DNA of 64,000 nt. It comes from Methylotenera versatilis 301 (GTDB lineage: Bacteria; Pseudomonadota; Gammaproteobacteria; Burkholderiales; Methylophilaceae). The position numbers and the translations under genes are program-made. The notes under the pieces were generated by a model. It made no database searches. It was not told the origin of the DNA and saw only the letters and a program-made list of their open reading frames with translations. Location of the stretch: assembly GCF_000093025.1 (NCBI RefSeq), contig NC_014207.1, forward strand, positions 434,001 through 498,000, written 5' to 3'. Of the stretch, positions 28,281 to 36,647 are shown piece after piece (the stretch's first letter is position 1; each line of letters starts with the position of its first letter).

Positions 28281-28289
28281 GGAGAAAAA

Positions 28290-28715
28290 ATGCACGCAAC
28301 AATTAAATGGATAGACGGCGTTAGTTTTGTCGGCGAATCTGAAACTGGCCATGCAGTTGTGCTAGATGGTGCACCCGAAAATGGTGGACGCAATATTGGC
28401 ATGCGCCCTATGGAAATGTTGTTAATTGGCATGGGTGCTTGCACCTCGTTTGATGTGGTCGCCATTCTTAAAAAAGCGCGCCAACCGATTGCGGCATGCG
28501 TGGCCGAAATTGACGCAACGCGTGCTGATGAGATTCCAAAAGTGTTCACCAAAATTCACGTACATTTCGTGGTGACTGGCGATAACCTGAACGAAACTCA
28601 AGTGGAACGCGCAGTAAAATTATCGGCTGAAAAATACTGCTCAGCCTCTATCATGCTCAGCAAGAGTGTTGACATTACACACGATTTTGAAATAAGACCT
28701 ACAGCACATGCATAA
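28290..28715 (+). CDS. OsmC family protein (YhfA-like)
   Basis: 141 aa, full length for the short OsmC branch. The N-terminal GVSFVGESETGHAVVLDG, the PMEMLLIGMGACTSFDVV helix with the first reactive Cys, and the AEKYCSAS segment with the second Cys are all kept. OsmC/Ohr proteins reduce organic hydroperoxides through this Cys pair; for YhfA-like members the substrate is unsettled. GGAGA precedes the ATG. Its stop overlaps the next gene by 8 bp. Confidence 0.88.
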   Translation: MHATIKWIDGVSFVGESETGHAVVLDGAPENGGRNIGMRPMEMLLIGMGACTSFDVVAILKKARQPIAACVAEIDATRADEIPKVFTKIHVHFVVTGDNLNETQVERAVKLSAEKYCSASIMLSKSVDITHDFEIRPTAHA

Positions 28716-29121
28716 ACCTGAAGCTAAAGTGCCGGGCGGTATGCTCGGCATCAGGCATGTGGCTTTGTTTGTTAAAGAGCTCGAAGCTTGCGTCAGTTTT
28801 TATGTCGACATGATGGGCATGCAAATTGAATGGCAGCCAGACGCAGATAATGTGTATTTGACTAATCAAGGTGATGTACTTGCTTTGCATCGTGTTGATT
28901 ATGTACCGCAAGCACAACAGCGGCTAGACCATATAGGCTTTGTGCTAAATTCTATTGAAGATGTAGATCGTTGGTACGATTACTTCGTGAAAAGTGGCGT
29001 AAAAATTACCGAGTCGCCTAAAACGCATCGAGATGGGTCTCGAGGTTTTTACTGTTTGGATGCGGTAGGGCATTTGCTAGAATTTATCTACCATCCGCCC
29101 ATTACTAAGAGTCTTACTTAA
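28708..29121 (+). CDS. VOC (glyoxalase/bleomycin-resistance) family protein
   Basis: 137 aa forming one VOC metalloenzyme domain pair: GIRHVALFVKELEACVSFYVDMMGM at the start, DHIGFVLNSIEDVDRWYDY in the middle and FYCLDAVGHLLEFIY at the end. The His in RHVAL, the His in DHIGF and the terminal Glu in LLEFIY are candidate metal ligands. The substrate is unknown; lactoylglutathione lyase-like or dioxygenase-like members share this pattern. It overlaps the OsmC-like gene by 8 bp and is translationally coupled to it. Confidence 0.85.
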   Translation: MHKPEAKVPGGMLGIRHVALFVKELEACVSFYVDMMGMQIEWQPDADNVYLTNQGDVLALHRVDYVPQAQQRLDHIGFVLNSIEDVDRWYDYFVKSGVKITESPKTHRDGSRGFYCLDAVGHLLEFIYHPPITKSLT

Positions 29122-29143
29122 AACCTTATCTTAAAACCTAGCT

Positions 29144-29461
29144 TTATTTCTCAGTCACTTTCACCGTCAGTGGCTGCTCGTCTTCTAGTAGGTTGAGTAA
29201 TCTGTCTACGTTAGGATGCTTTCCAGGGCAGTTTTCTGCATCGGCAGTGTGCTCAGCGAATAAACTTAAACCTTCTACTGCAGCATCCAGAGAGATTTCT
29301 CCATACATGCGAAACAGGTGGTAATACACCTTGACTGATCCTTGGCTGCCAGGCTTGTTTTCTATTGCCCCAGCGGCACTACCATCGCTGTTAAAAAGCT
29401 CAATACGTTGCACATGCGAGGCATCGTCTAGAGTTTGTAAAACGTCACTGAATTTTTGCAT
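29144..29461 (-). CDS. DUF2322 family protein
   Basis: 105 aa, soluble. I recognise the DUF2322 pattern: RIELFNSDGSAAGAIENKPG, KVYYHLFRMYGEISLDAAVEGLSLFAEHT and GKHPNVDRLLNLLEDE. The function is unknown. It is the last gene of a probable three-gene operon with coq7 (14 bp upstream) and the Fe-S oxidoreductase. Confidence 0.8.
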   Translation of the reverse strand: MQKFSDVLQTLDDASHVQRIELFNSDGSAAGAIENKPGSQGSVKVYYHLFRMYGEISLDAAVEGLSLFAEHTADAENCPGKHPNVDRLLNLLEDEQPLTVKVTEK

Positions 29462-29475
29462 TGAATACTTACCTT

Positions 29476-30105
29476 TTATAAATAATAACTTGATGATGTC
29501 ATCAATTTTGATACTTGTTTCATTAAAAACTTTACCGGGGCGGGAAGCTCTGCCGCGCCGTGCTGCTTGGCTTCATTTGCATGTTTAGCTTCATCTTCTT
29601 GCATTTGCTCAATGATTTTACGCGTTTTCTGATCAGTTTGTGGCAGTTTTTCAAGGTGACTGGTTAAGTGCGCACCTACTTGTTTTTCAGTTTCTTCTAC
29701 AAATCCTAAACTCCATTTGTCGCCTACTGCACCAGCAATTGCACCTAAGCTAAACGAGCCCAAATAAAACAAAGGATTGAGCAGGCTAGTGTGGCTACCT
29801 AGTTGAGTGATCCGTGATTCGCACCAAGCAAGATGCTCGGTTTCTTCATGCGCAGCCTGTTTAAGGGCAGCGGTAGTTTCCGCACTTTTCGATGTTAACG
29901 ATTGCCCGCTGTACAAGGCCTGTGCACATACTTCACCAGTGTGGTTCACTCGCATGAGCGCGCCAGCTTGTTTCTTTTCGGCCTCGGTTAAATCCGCTTC
30001 GGCAATATTTGCATCTGGATGAATCCGTATGCTGTGAGGTTTCGCAAGCAAGGTGCGTAAGCCCGTATCAAACTCAGTAATCAGTGTATCGAATCTATTT
30101 AGCAT
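29476..30105 (-). CDS. coq7: 2-polyprenyl-3-methyl-6-methoxy-1,4-benzoquinone monooxygenase
   Basis: 209 aa di-iron hydroxylase of ubiquinone synthesis. The carboxylate/His iron ligands are visible in NHTGEVCAQALYSGQ, HEETEHLAWCESRI, VEETEKQVGAHL and EDEAKHANEA, in the ferritin-like four-helix arrangement. It acts at the inner membrane and adds the C6 hydroxyl to the quinone ring. It lies between an Fe-S oxidoreductase (15 bp upstream) and DUF2322 (14 bp downstream), all on the minus strand. Confidence 0.93.
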   Translation of the reverse strand: MLNRFDTLITEFDTGLRTLLAKPHSIRIHPDANIAEADLTEAEKKQAGALMRVNHTGEVCAQALYSGQSLTSKSAETTAALKQAAHEETEHLAWCESRITQLGSHTSLLNPLFYLGSFSLGAIAGAVGDKWSLGFVEETEKQVGAHLTSHLEKLPQTDQKTRKIIEQMQEDEAKHANEAKQHGAAELPAPVKFLMKQVSKLMTSSSYYL

Positions 30106-30120
30106 AATGGTAGTTTACGC

Positions 30121-31302
30121 TCAAACTTGGCGCACAGGCCTCATTTGTTTGGCAATTATTTGAATGGGATGCATCACAGAAACGGTTAGATTTTTCTCGC
30201 GCAATCCATTGGCAATATGCAAGCTGCAGCCTATGTTAGACGTCGCGAGTATCGCAACATTATTAGCTGTAATGGCGTTTAATTTATCATCCAATAAGTT
30301 ATTGGCCATCTCGCTTTGGGTCAGCATGTAAGCACCTGCGCCGCCACAGCATTGACCATTACCCGCAAGTGCAGTCACCGTGGCATTGGGGATTTTTTTA
30401 AGCAAGCTGTAAACCGCTTGGTGACTTTTTTGTACGTTTCTTAATGTGCATGGGTCCTGCACATAAATTTGTTCATTAAGCGGATTAACGTCTACATTAG
30501 TCCAGTCACACGCCATTAAGAATGCGCTGATGTCTTGAATTTTATGGGTGGGTAAATAGTCATTGAGCCCTGCGCCACAGCCGCTAGCAGTCGTTAATAT
30601 TGGCAAGTTAGCATCGAAGCTGTTTTGATTCTGTGCGACTAATTTACTGGATTCTTCCGAGTCACCCATTTGTCTGGCAATCCCGCCGCAACAGGTTTGC
30701 TGTGCTGGAATATGTACGTCATAGCCCAGTTGGTTTAGTACTTGAATGCTGGCTTGCAATGTATGGGTATCGAGCGCATTCCCTGCACAGCCTAAAAACA
30801 AACTAACCGCACCTTTGTTCTCTGCAGTCGCTGGATAAAGGTTTTGCCATGTGATTGGTTTTGCAACCATTGGTAATACTTTAGCCGCAGGATTGATGCG
30901 TTTGAGTAAGCTGAAAAGCCCGCATTTTTGAATGAACCAAATCATCCAAACGAACGCATTGGCGAGAAAACGGTTTTGTATGAATGCTTTCACCAGTGCC
31001 GGAAATGGACTTTTTTTCGGAATATATAGTGCGCGGGTAGTGTCGACTAGCGCACCGTAATTGACGTTATTTGGGCAAGCCGATTCACAGCTACGGCAAC
31101 TTAAACATAAATCGATATGTTCATTAAAACGAGCATTGTTCGGCAGAATTTCTTGTGCCACAGCACGCATCAACTGGATGCGACCGCGTGGAGAATCAGC
31201 CTCTGAGCCAGTTTTTCTGTAGGTTGGGCAATGCGGTAAGCATAAGCCACAGGCTACGCAACGGTCTGCCTCTACAATCAATTCTTTTATAGATAAAGTC
31301 AT
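30121..31302 (-). CDS. Fe-S oxidoreductase, GlcF-like (glycolate oxidase iron-sulfur subunit family)
   Basis: 393 aa from ATG 31302. Two [4Fe-4S] ferredoxin motifs (CVACGLCLPHCP with C15, C18, C21, C25, and CLSCRSCESACP at about 65-76) precede two cysteine-rich CCG domains (TCCGG and QCCGGAGAY). This is the layout of GlcF and related heterodisulfide-reductase-like subunits that pass electrons from a flavin dehydrogenase to quinone. No glcD/glcE partner is in the window, so the dehydrogenase partner is unknown. A TTG 42 bp upstream is a weaker start. TATAAT (minus, 31314-31309) ends 6 nt before the ATG with no Shine-Dalgarno sequence, suggesting a leaderless mRNA. Confidence 0.85.
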   Translation of the reverse strand: MTLSIKELIVEADRCVACGLCLPHCPTYRKTGSEADSPRGRIQLMRAVAQEILPNNARFNEHIDLCLSCRSCESACPNNVNYGALVDTTRALYIPKKSPFPALVKAFIQNRFLANAFVWMIWFIQKCGLFSLLKRINPAAKVLPMVAKPITWQNLYPATAENKGAVSLFLGCAGNALDTHTLQASIQVLNQLGYDVHIPAQQTCCGGIARQMGDSEESSKLVAQNQNSFDANLPILTTASGCGAGLNDYLPTHKIQDISAFLMACDWTNVDVNPLNEQIYVQDPCTLRNVQKSHQAVYSLLKKIPNATVTALAGNGQCCGGAGAYMLTQSEMANNLLDDKLNAITANNVAILATSNIGCSLHIANGLREKNLTVSVMHPIQIIAKQMRPVRQV

Positions 31303-31391
31303 GCCGTTATTATAAGCCTTGCGATGGATGCTTGGAGCAAGCAAGCGTTAGAAAATAACTTTAGAATGTTAATTAAAAAGCTATTGGACAT

Positions 31392-31421
31392 AAAAAATCC
31401 GCCTTCGTTACAAAGGCGGAT
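31392..31421 (-). terminator. Rho-independent terminator of the processing protease gene
   Basis: On the minus strand ATCCGCCTT (31421-31413) pairs with AAGGCGGAT (31105+300 region, 31405-31397) and is followed by six T (to 31392). It is 20 bp past the protease stop. Confidence 0.88.
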
Positions 31422-31441
31422 TGGTTTAATGCTAAAGAGCT

Positions 31442-32974
31442 TTATTTAGCAGCAGGTACATCTACTTTAGCCGCTTCAACTTTAGCTGGCTCAGCCACTA
31501 CAACCGGTTTGCCTTTAAGAAAATTCATGGCCTGAGCAAATTGTAAATCTTCTTTGCTTGCCGGTTCAATCGGTCCAACAGGCTCGGCATATTTTTTCTC
31601 ATTCAATTTATCTTTAGCTGCATCTTTTGCAGGTGTTGGTGCATCAGGTTTTTTTGCTACACCAGCTTGCGGATCTTTAGGGTTCGACAAATGACCCGTT
31701 AAGTCAGCTTCATGAATGTTGTATGATTGATCTGTACCATCATCAACAATGTAGTCTGGGTCGATGCCTTTGGCTTGAATCGAGCGACCTTTTGGCGTGA
31801 AGTAACGCGCAGTTGTTAGCTTGATAGCAGCGCCATTGTTCATTGGCATAATCGTCTGAACAGAGCCTTTACCGAAGCTTCTGATGCCAATTAATGTTGC
31901 ACGTTTATGATCTTGCAAGGCACCCGCTACGATTTCAGAAGCTGAAGCAGAGCCTGCATTAATCAATACAACCATAGGCACGGTCTTAAGGTCAGCAGGC
32001 AAGTCGTTAATGTAATCGTTATCAGCGATTGCACGTGCATAACTTAATGGGTTGTTTGGATTCAGATTATTTTTCCTCATGTAATCACTAGTCGTGCTGC
32101 TACTTACGTAGTTTTCAGCATTCACAGTTAACTTCATTTTAGAATCAGCCGCACGACCTTCTGTGTACACCACTAAAGTATCTTTTGGTAGGAATGCTGC
32201 AGATACGCCAACAGCGCCATTCAGTAAACCGCCTGGATCGTTACGCAAGTCTAAAACAAAGCCTTTAAACGGGCCTTTGTTTTCATCGTGCATGGTCTTA
32301 ATCGCTTTGGCTAAATCTTCACCAGTGTGTTCTTGGAACTGCGTAACGCGAGCGTAGGCATAGCCAGGCTCGGTCATTTTGTATTTAACACTCTTATTTT
32401 TAATAATGGCGCGAACTAGGGTAAATGTTAGTGGTTTAGGCTCATTTTTACGTAAAACTGTTAACACGATTGGCGTATCTGGCTTGCCGCGCATGCGTTT
32501 TACCGCGTCATTTAAACTCAAGCCTTTTACTGGCGTGTCATCTAACTTCATGATTAAGTCACCACTTTTAATGCCAGCAGCAAAAGCAGGTGAATCTTCA
32601 ATAGGTGAAACCACTTTAACTAGGCCATCTTCCATGCCCACTTCAATACCCAAGCCACCAAACTCACCTTGCGTTGCTGCTTGCATATCTTTGAACGCGT
32701 CAGGGTCCATATAGGTTGAGTGAGGATCCAAGCCTGTCAGCATGCCGCTGATAGCTTCTGAGATTAATTTTTTATCTTCAACAGGCTCTACATAATCACT
32801 TTTGATTTTGCCAAATACTTCTGCAAATGCACGTAAGTCATCTATTGGAAATTGTTGTTTAGTCATTTTTTCGGCAACTGCCGAATATGTTAGACTTAGC
32901 ATTAGACCAAGGATTAAGCCTGAGCCGACTAAAGCAACTTTAGTAAAACCCTTATGTTTATTTTTAGCTTGCAT
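31442..32974 (-). CDS. ctpA: Carboxyl-terminal processing protease, S41 family
   Basis: 510 aa. Signal/anchor segment (VALVGSGLILGLMLSLTYSAVA), a PDZ domain (about 95-180, GLGIEVGMEDGLVKVVSPIEDSPA), then the S41 domain with VLINAGSASASEIVAGALQDH carrying the catalytic Ser (about 340) and SFGKGSVQT carrying the Lys. The C-terminal 80 residues are Lys/Ala/Pro-rich. It degrades or trims periplasmic proteins from the C-terminus, often with a peptidoglycan-hydrolase partner; a C40 lipoprotein gene lies about 460 bp away. Ribosome-binding sequence GGGAATC precedes the ATG. Confidence 0.93.
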   Translation of the reverse strand: MQAKNKHKGFTKVALVGSGLILGLMLSLTYSAVAEKMTKQQFPIDDLRAFAEVFGKIKSDYVEPVEDKKLISEAISGMLTGLDPHSTYMDPDAFKDMQAATQGEFGGLGIEVGMEDGLVKVVSPIEDSPAFAAGIKSGDLIMKLDDTPVKGLSLNDAVKRMRGKPDTPIVLTVLRKNEPKPLTFTLVRAIIKNKSVKYKMTEPGYAYARVTQFQEHTGEDLAKAIKTMHDENKGPFKGFVLDLRNDPGGLLNGAVGVSAAFLPKDTLVVYTEGRAADSKMKLTVNAENYVSSSTTSDYMRKNNLNPNNPLSYARAIADNDYINDLPADLKTVPMVVLINAGSASASEIVAGALQDHKRATLIGIRSFGKGSVQTIMPMNNGAAIKLTTARYFTPKGRSIQAKGIDPDYIVDDGTDQSYNIHEADLTGHLSNPKDPQAGVAKKPDAPTPAKDAAKDKLNEKKYAEPVGPIEPASKEDLQFAQAMNFLKGKPVVVAEPAKVEAAKVDVPAAK

Positions 32975-33121
32975 TTAAGATTCCCACAAATTAATGACGC
33001 AACGAGTTGTATGACAAACTGGGCTTTAATAGTTCCAAGTTTATCTAGCAACGACAACAATAATTAAACTTAACTTCAATAATCAAACTCAAATTAAAGT
33101 ATAACAGTAAGGACAGCTAAA

Positions 33122-33415
33122 TTGACTACGCACAACATTGAAATTACTTATTGCACACAATGTCGTTGGCTTTTGCGTGCCGCTTGGTTGGCGCAAGAGT
33201 TGCTGACAACATTTGAGCAGGATTTGGCTGGTGTGACTTTAAGGCCGGGTAGTAATGGTATTTTTGAAATTAGTTTGAACCAAAAACTGCTTTTCTCGCG
33301 CAAAGAAGCAGGGCGTTTTCCTGAGGCTAAAGAAGTTAAACAATTGGTGAGAGATTGCATAGACCCGGAACGGGATTTGGGTCACAGTGATAGGCCTAAA
33401 CCAGTAGATATGTAG
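33122..33415 (+). CDS. SelT/SelW/SelH (Rdx) family thioredoxin-like protein
   Basis: 97 aa. The N-terminal redox motif CTQC (at about 11-14 of ITYCTQCRWLLRAAW) and the GIFEISLNQKLLFSRKEAGRFPEAKEVKQLVRD segment are the Rdx family hallmarks. In animals these are selenoproteins; bacterial members use Cys, as here. The redox partner is unknown. The start is TTG at 33122 with AAGGA upstream; no ATG is available before the motif. Confidence 0.88.
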   Translation: MTTHNIEITYCTQCRWLLRAAWLAQELLTTFEQDLAGVTLRPGSNGIFEISLNQKLLFSRKEAGRFPEAKEVKQLVRDCIDPERDLGHSDRPKPVDM

Positions 33416-33430
33416 CTAATCAAGTCTATG

Positions 33431-34003
33431 TTAATTAGCTGCTTTAATGGTCGCAGCGTCTTTGTCTGAATCAATACGCTGAGCGCCATCGTAACGTTTA
33501 GCCCAGTAATCTGCCTCTAAGTTTTCAACTCGCACGACACCACCACTTCGGGGCGAATGAATAAAGCGGTTGTTCCCCACATAGATGCCTACATGAGAAA
33601 AAGCGGATTTAAGTGTATTGAAAAATACCAAGTCGCCTGGTTGCAGATCATTTTTGCGTACTGATTTACCTAGTTGGCTCATTGCCAGCGCTGAGCGAGG
33701 TAAACTTAAGCTGGTGGCTTGTTTAAACACATAGCGCACAAAACCACTGCAATCAAACCCTGTATCTGGTGAGTTGCCACCATATTGATAGCGAATACCA
33801 CTTAGGCTGAGTGCGTTCATCAGTACTTCACTTGCGCGAGTGGACCATTTCTCTGTAACTTCGCCTTCTGAGCGTGCTGATAATGCGGCTTGCTCGTCAG
33901 TCGGCATAGCTTCATTGCCTGCAATCGTGTCAGCTGTGGCACACGAAGAGGTGGCTAAAACCAACATTAAACACAATATAAAATGACTGATAAATTTTTG
34001 CAT
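33431..34003 (-). CDS. NlpC/P60 family lipoprotein (C40 peptidoglycan hydrolase)
   Basis: 190 aa. A lipobox (TSSC, Cys21) ends the signal peptide, and the C-terminal NlpC/P60 domain follows. The catalytic Cys is in FDCSGF (Cys85), the His in SHVGIYVG (His137) and the third residue is His149 in FIHSP. It cleaves peptidoglycan stem peptides from the outer-membrane side. TATAAT (minus, 34017-34012) ends 8 nt before the ATG with a possible -35 TTGCTT 16 nt further up, and there is no Shine-Dalgarno sequence, so the mRNA may be leaderless. Confidence 0.9.
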   Translation of the reverse strand: MQKFISHFILCLMLVLATSSCATADTIAGNEAMPTDEQAALSARSEGEVTEKWSTRASEVLMNALSLSGIRYQYGGNSPDTGFDCSGFVRYVFKQATSLSLPRSALAMSQLGKSVRKNDLQPGDLVFFNTLKSAFSHVGIYVGNNRFIHSPRSGGVVRVENLEADYWAKRYDGAQRIDSDKDAATIKAAN

Positions 34004-34152
34004 GTGCGCTAATTATAAGAATTTAAACAAAAAAAGCAAATGAGGCCTGATTTAAAAGCATTTTCTTTAAAATAAAATTCACCGTTAGGCGTCAAGTTTA
34101 AGCATAAAACATCCCATAAAACAGGCTAAGTCGTGGGATAATCACAGCCCTT

Positions 34153-36087
34153 ATGAGTGAACAATCCATCCGCCAAGTTTTTGAAAAAGACGGCACATTA
34201 GCCAAGCATATCGACGGCTATAGCGAGCGTACCCAGCAGCTAGAAATGGCGCTGGCGATTGGTGATGCTATTGAAAATAACACCCAGCTGGTTGCTGAAG
34301 CGGGTACCGGTACGGGTAAGACCTTTGCCTATTTAGTACCAGCGCTGCTCACAGGCGGCAAAGTCATTATTTCTACGGGTACAAAGAATCTACAAGATCA
34401 ACTGTATAGCCGTGATTTACCTAATGTGCGTGATGCACTTAAAGTGCCTGTCACCGTGGCGATGCTCAAGGGGCGCGCAAATTATGTGTGCCATTATCAT
34501 CTTGAGCGTGCTGAGCTAGAAGGGCGCTTTGCCTCGCGAGAAGATGCTAAATACGTGCATGTGATTAAAACTTTTGCTGAAAACACCAAAACTGGTGATA
34601 AGAGCGAACTGAACTCTGTGCCAGAAAATGCCATGATTTGGGCGAGCGTCACTTCTACACGCGACAATTGTTTGGGCGGCGATTGCGCCTATTACAAAGA
34701 ATGCTTTGTGATGGAAGCGCGCAAGAAAGCGCTAGAGGCAGATGTGGTGGTGGTCAACCATCATCTGTTTTTTGCCGATGTGATGTTACGTGACGAAGGT
34801 GTGGCTGAATTGCTGCCAAGTGCAAATACTGTGATTTTTGATGAGGCGCATCAACTGCCAGAGGTCGCAGGGCTGTTTTTTGGTGAGGACGTTTCTACCA
34901 GCCAATTGCTTGAGCTCGCACGAGATTGCACTACTGCACATTTAACACTGGCTAAAGACTGCGTCGCGCTTGGCAACGCGATTCCAGCGCTTGAAAAAGC
35001 CGCTAAAGATTTCAGGTTGGTTTTCGCTTATGAAGGTTCGCGTTTACCAGTACAAAAAGCTTTGGCACTAAAAGGTTTTGAAGAAGCTTTTGACCATATG
35101 CAAAGTCAGTTGCGAGCCTTGGCTACTGTGCTTGAAACCCAAGCGGCACGCGACCCATTGCTAGAAAAATGTTGGCAACGGAGTGAGGCTTTATGCGATT
35201 TATTTCGCCGATGGAAGACTGCGGAAAATAACAACTTGGTGCGCTGGGTTGAAGTATTTACTCACTCCGTGCAGCTACACGCTACGCCTTTGAGTGTGGC
35301 GGAAGGCTTTGGCAAACAACTGAATGCGCAACCTCGCGCTTGGATTTTTACTTCAGCAACATTGGCCGTAAAAAGCGACTTTAGTCACTATTTAGAGCGT
35401 ATGGGTTTGCAGGATGCCAAAACAGGCTACTGGGAAAGCCCATTTAACTATCAAGAGCAAGCTTTGTTCTATGTGCCAGCTGAGATGCCTGACCCCAATA
35501 GTCCGTCTTATACCGCAAGTGTAGTCGCCGCGGCGCTGCCTGTGTTGCAAGCCAGTGGCGGTCGCGCTTTTGTGTTGTCTACCAGTTTGCGTGCTATGCG
35601 GGAGATTCATGCTTTATTGAAAGAAGAGTTCATTGAAAATGGCATAGAAAGCCCGTTATTACTGCAAGGTGAAAGCTCTCGAACTGAGTTATTAGATCGC
35701 TTTCGCAAGCTGGGTAACGCCGTGCTGGTAGGTTCGCAAAGTTTTTGGGAGGGCGTAGATGTACGCGGCGAAGCATTAAGCGTGGTGATTATTGATAAAT
35801 TGCCGTTTGCACCGCCAGATGACCCTGTATTGTCTGCGCGCGTTGATAAATTGAATGCAGAAGGTAAAAATGCCTTTATGGAATATCAACTGCCTTATTC
35901 TGTTATCACCTTGAAGCAAGGCGCAGGACGTTTGATTCGCGATGAAAATGACCGTGGCGTATTAATGATTTGTGATCCGCGTCTAATCACAAAGTCTTAT
36001 GGAAAGCGGATCTGGCAAAGCTTGCCACCTTTCAAACGAACCCGCGTGTTGGCGGATGTTCAGGCTTTTTTTGAAAAAGAAGTTTGA
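34153..36087 (+). CDS. DinG/YoaA-type ATP-dependent DNA helicase
   Basis: 644 aa superfamily 2 helicase of the XPD group. Walker A GTGTGKT is at 51-57 and DEAH at about 231-234. Four Cys (113, 173, 178, 184) in the insert between motifs I and II form the [4Fe-4S] cluster. The C-terminal motifs SQSFWEGVDVRGE and QGAGRLIRDENDRG (VI) are present. Length and cysteine spacing fit YoaA more than DinG, which is larger. It unwinds 5' overhang DNA in repair. GATAAT (34137-34142) lies 10 nt before the ATG and there is no Shine-Dalgarno sequence. The stop is 4 bp from that of the convergent TlpA gene. Confidence 0.9.
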   Translation: MSEQSIRQVFEKDGTLAKHIDGYSERTQQLEMALAIGDAIENNTQLVAEAGTGTGKTFAYLVPALLTGGKVIISTGTKNLQDQLYSRDLPNVRDALKVPVTVAMLKGRANYVCHYHLERAELEGRFASREDAKYVHVIKTFAENTKTGDKSELNSVPENAMIWASVTSTRDNCLGGDCAYYKECFVMEARKKALEADVVVVNHHLFFADVMLRDEGVAELLPSANTVIFDEAHQLPEVAGLFFGEDVSTSQLLELARDCTTAHLTLAKDCVALGNAIPALEKAAKDFRLVFAYEGSRLPVQKALALKGFEEAFDHMQSQLRALATVLETQAARDPLLEKCWQRSEALCDLFRRWKTAENNNLVRWVEVFTHSVQLHATPLSVAEGFGKQLNAQPRAWIFTSATLAVKSDFSHYLERMGLQDAKTGYWESPFNYQEQALFYVPAEMPDPNSPSYTASVVAAALPVLQASGGRAFVLSTSLRAMREIHALLKEEFIENGIESPLLLQGESSRTELLDRFRKLGNAVLVGSQSFWEGVDVRGEALSVVIIDKLPFAPPDDPVLSARVDKLNAEGKNAFMEYQLPYSVITLKQGAGRLIRDENDRGVLMICDPRLITKSYGKRIWQSLPPFKRTRVLADVQAFFEKEV

Positions 36088-36091
36088 GCGC

Positions 36092-36607
36092 TTACTTCAA
36101 CTTTAGATGTAGTTTTTGGTTGATCAGCTTAATGGTTTCTGGATTATCCCATTCTTGAAAACCGCGCACTTTTTCGACTACGCGTCCGCGTTCATCAACC
36201 AATATTGTGAGTGGGATAGTGTTCGCGCCCAGCAAGTTTTCTAGTTGTACGTGACTATCAAGGTAGTTTGTGAATGTCAGTTTTGAATCTTTAATAAATG
36301 CCGCCGCAGCGCTAGCATCATCATCAGTTGAAATGCCAATGACGTTAATCTGCTTGCCGCCGAAACGGCGTGATAGGCGCTCTAGTGAGCTGATTTCTTC
36401 TCTACATGGACCACACCAGCTAGCCCAAACATTGATGATGAGTGGTTTGCCGCGATATGATGAGAGTTTCTTTGTGTTGCCTGAAAAACCATTAAGTGTG
36501 ACTATTGGCAGATAGCTGCCAATAGTCACTTCGCCCGGAGTGTTGGCAAAGGCATTGCTACTGATGCTTAATAAAACACTGAACATCAAAATACTTAACT
36601 TCATCAA
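36092..36607 (-). CDS. TlpA/ResA family thiol-disulfide oxidoreductase
   Basis: 171 aa. Signal peptide (LSILMFSVLLSISSNAFA) then a thioredoxin fold with WASWCGPCRE (CGPC at 65-68), GISTDDDASAAAAF and the cis-Pro segment NTIPLTILVDE. It reduces disulfides in the periplasm. TlpA/ResA proteins commonly reduce the CxxCH cysteines of apocytochrome c before heme attachment. It lies 40 bp downstream of the FAD/Fe-S oxidoreductase on the same strand, at the edge of a cytochrome island that holds 61 CxxCH motifs in two proteins. That role is an inference. Confidence 0.9.
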   Translation of the reverse strand: MMKLSILMFSVLLSISSNAFANTPGEVTIGSYLPIVTLNGFSGNTKKLSSYRGKPLIINVWASWCGPCREEISSLERLSRRFGGKQINVIGISTDDDASAAAAFIKDSKLTFTNYLDSHVQLENLLGANTIPLTILVDERGRVVEKVRGFQEWDNPETIKLINQKLHLKLK

Positions 36608-36647
36608 CTTTTACAGTCCTTTTTAATTGTGAATTTTGTCTGACTAT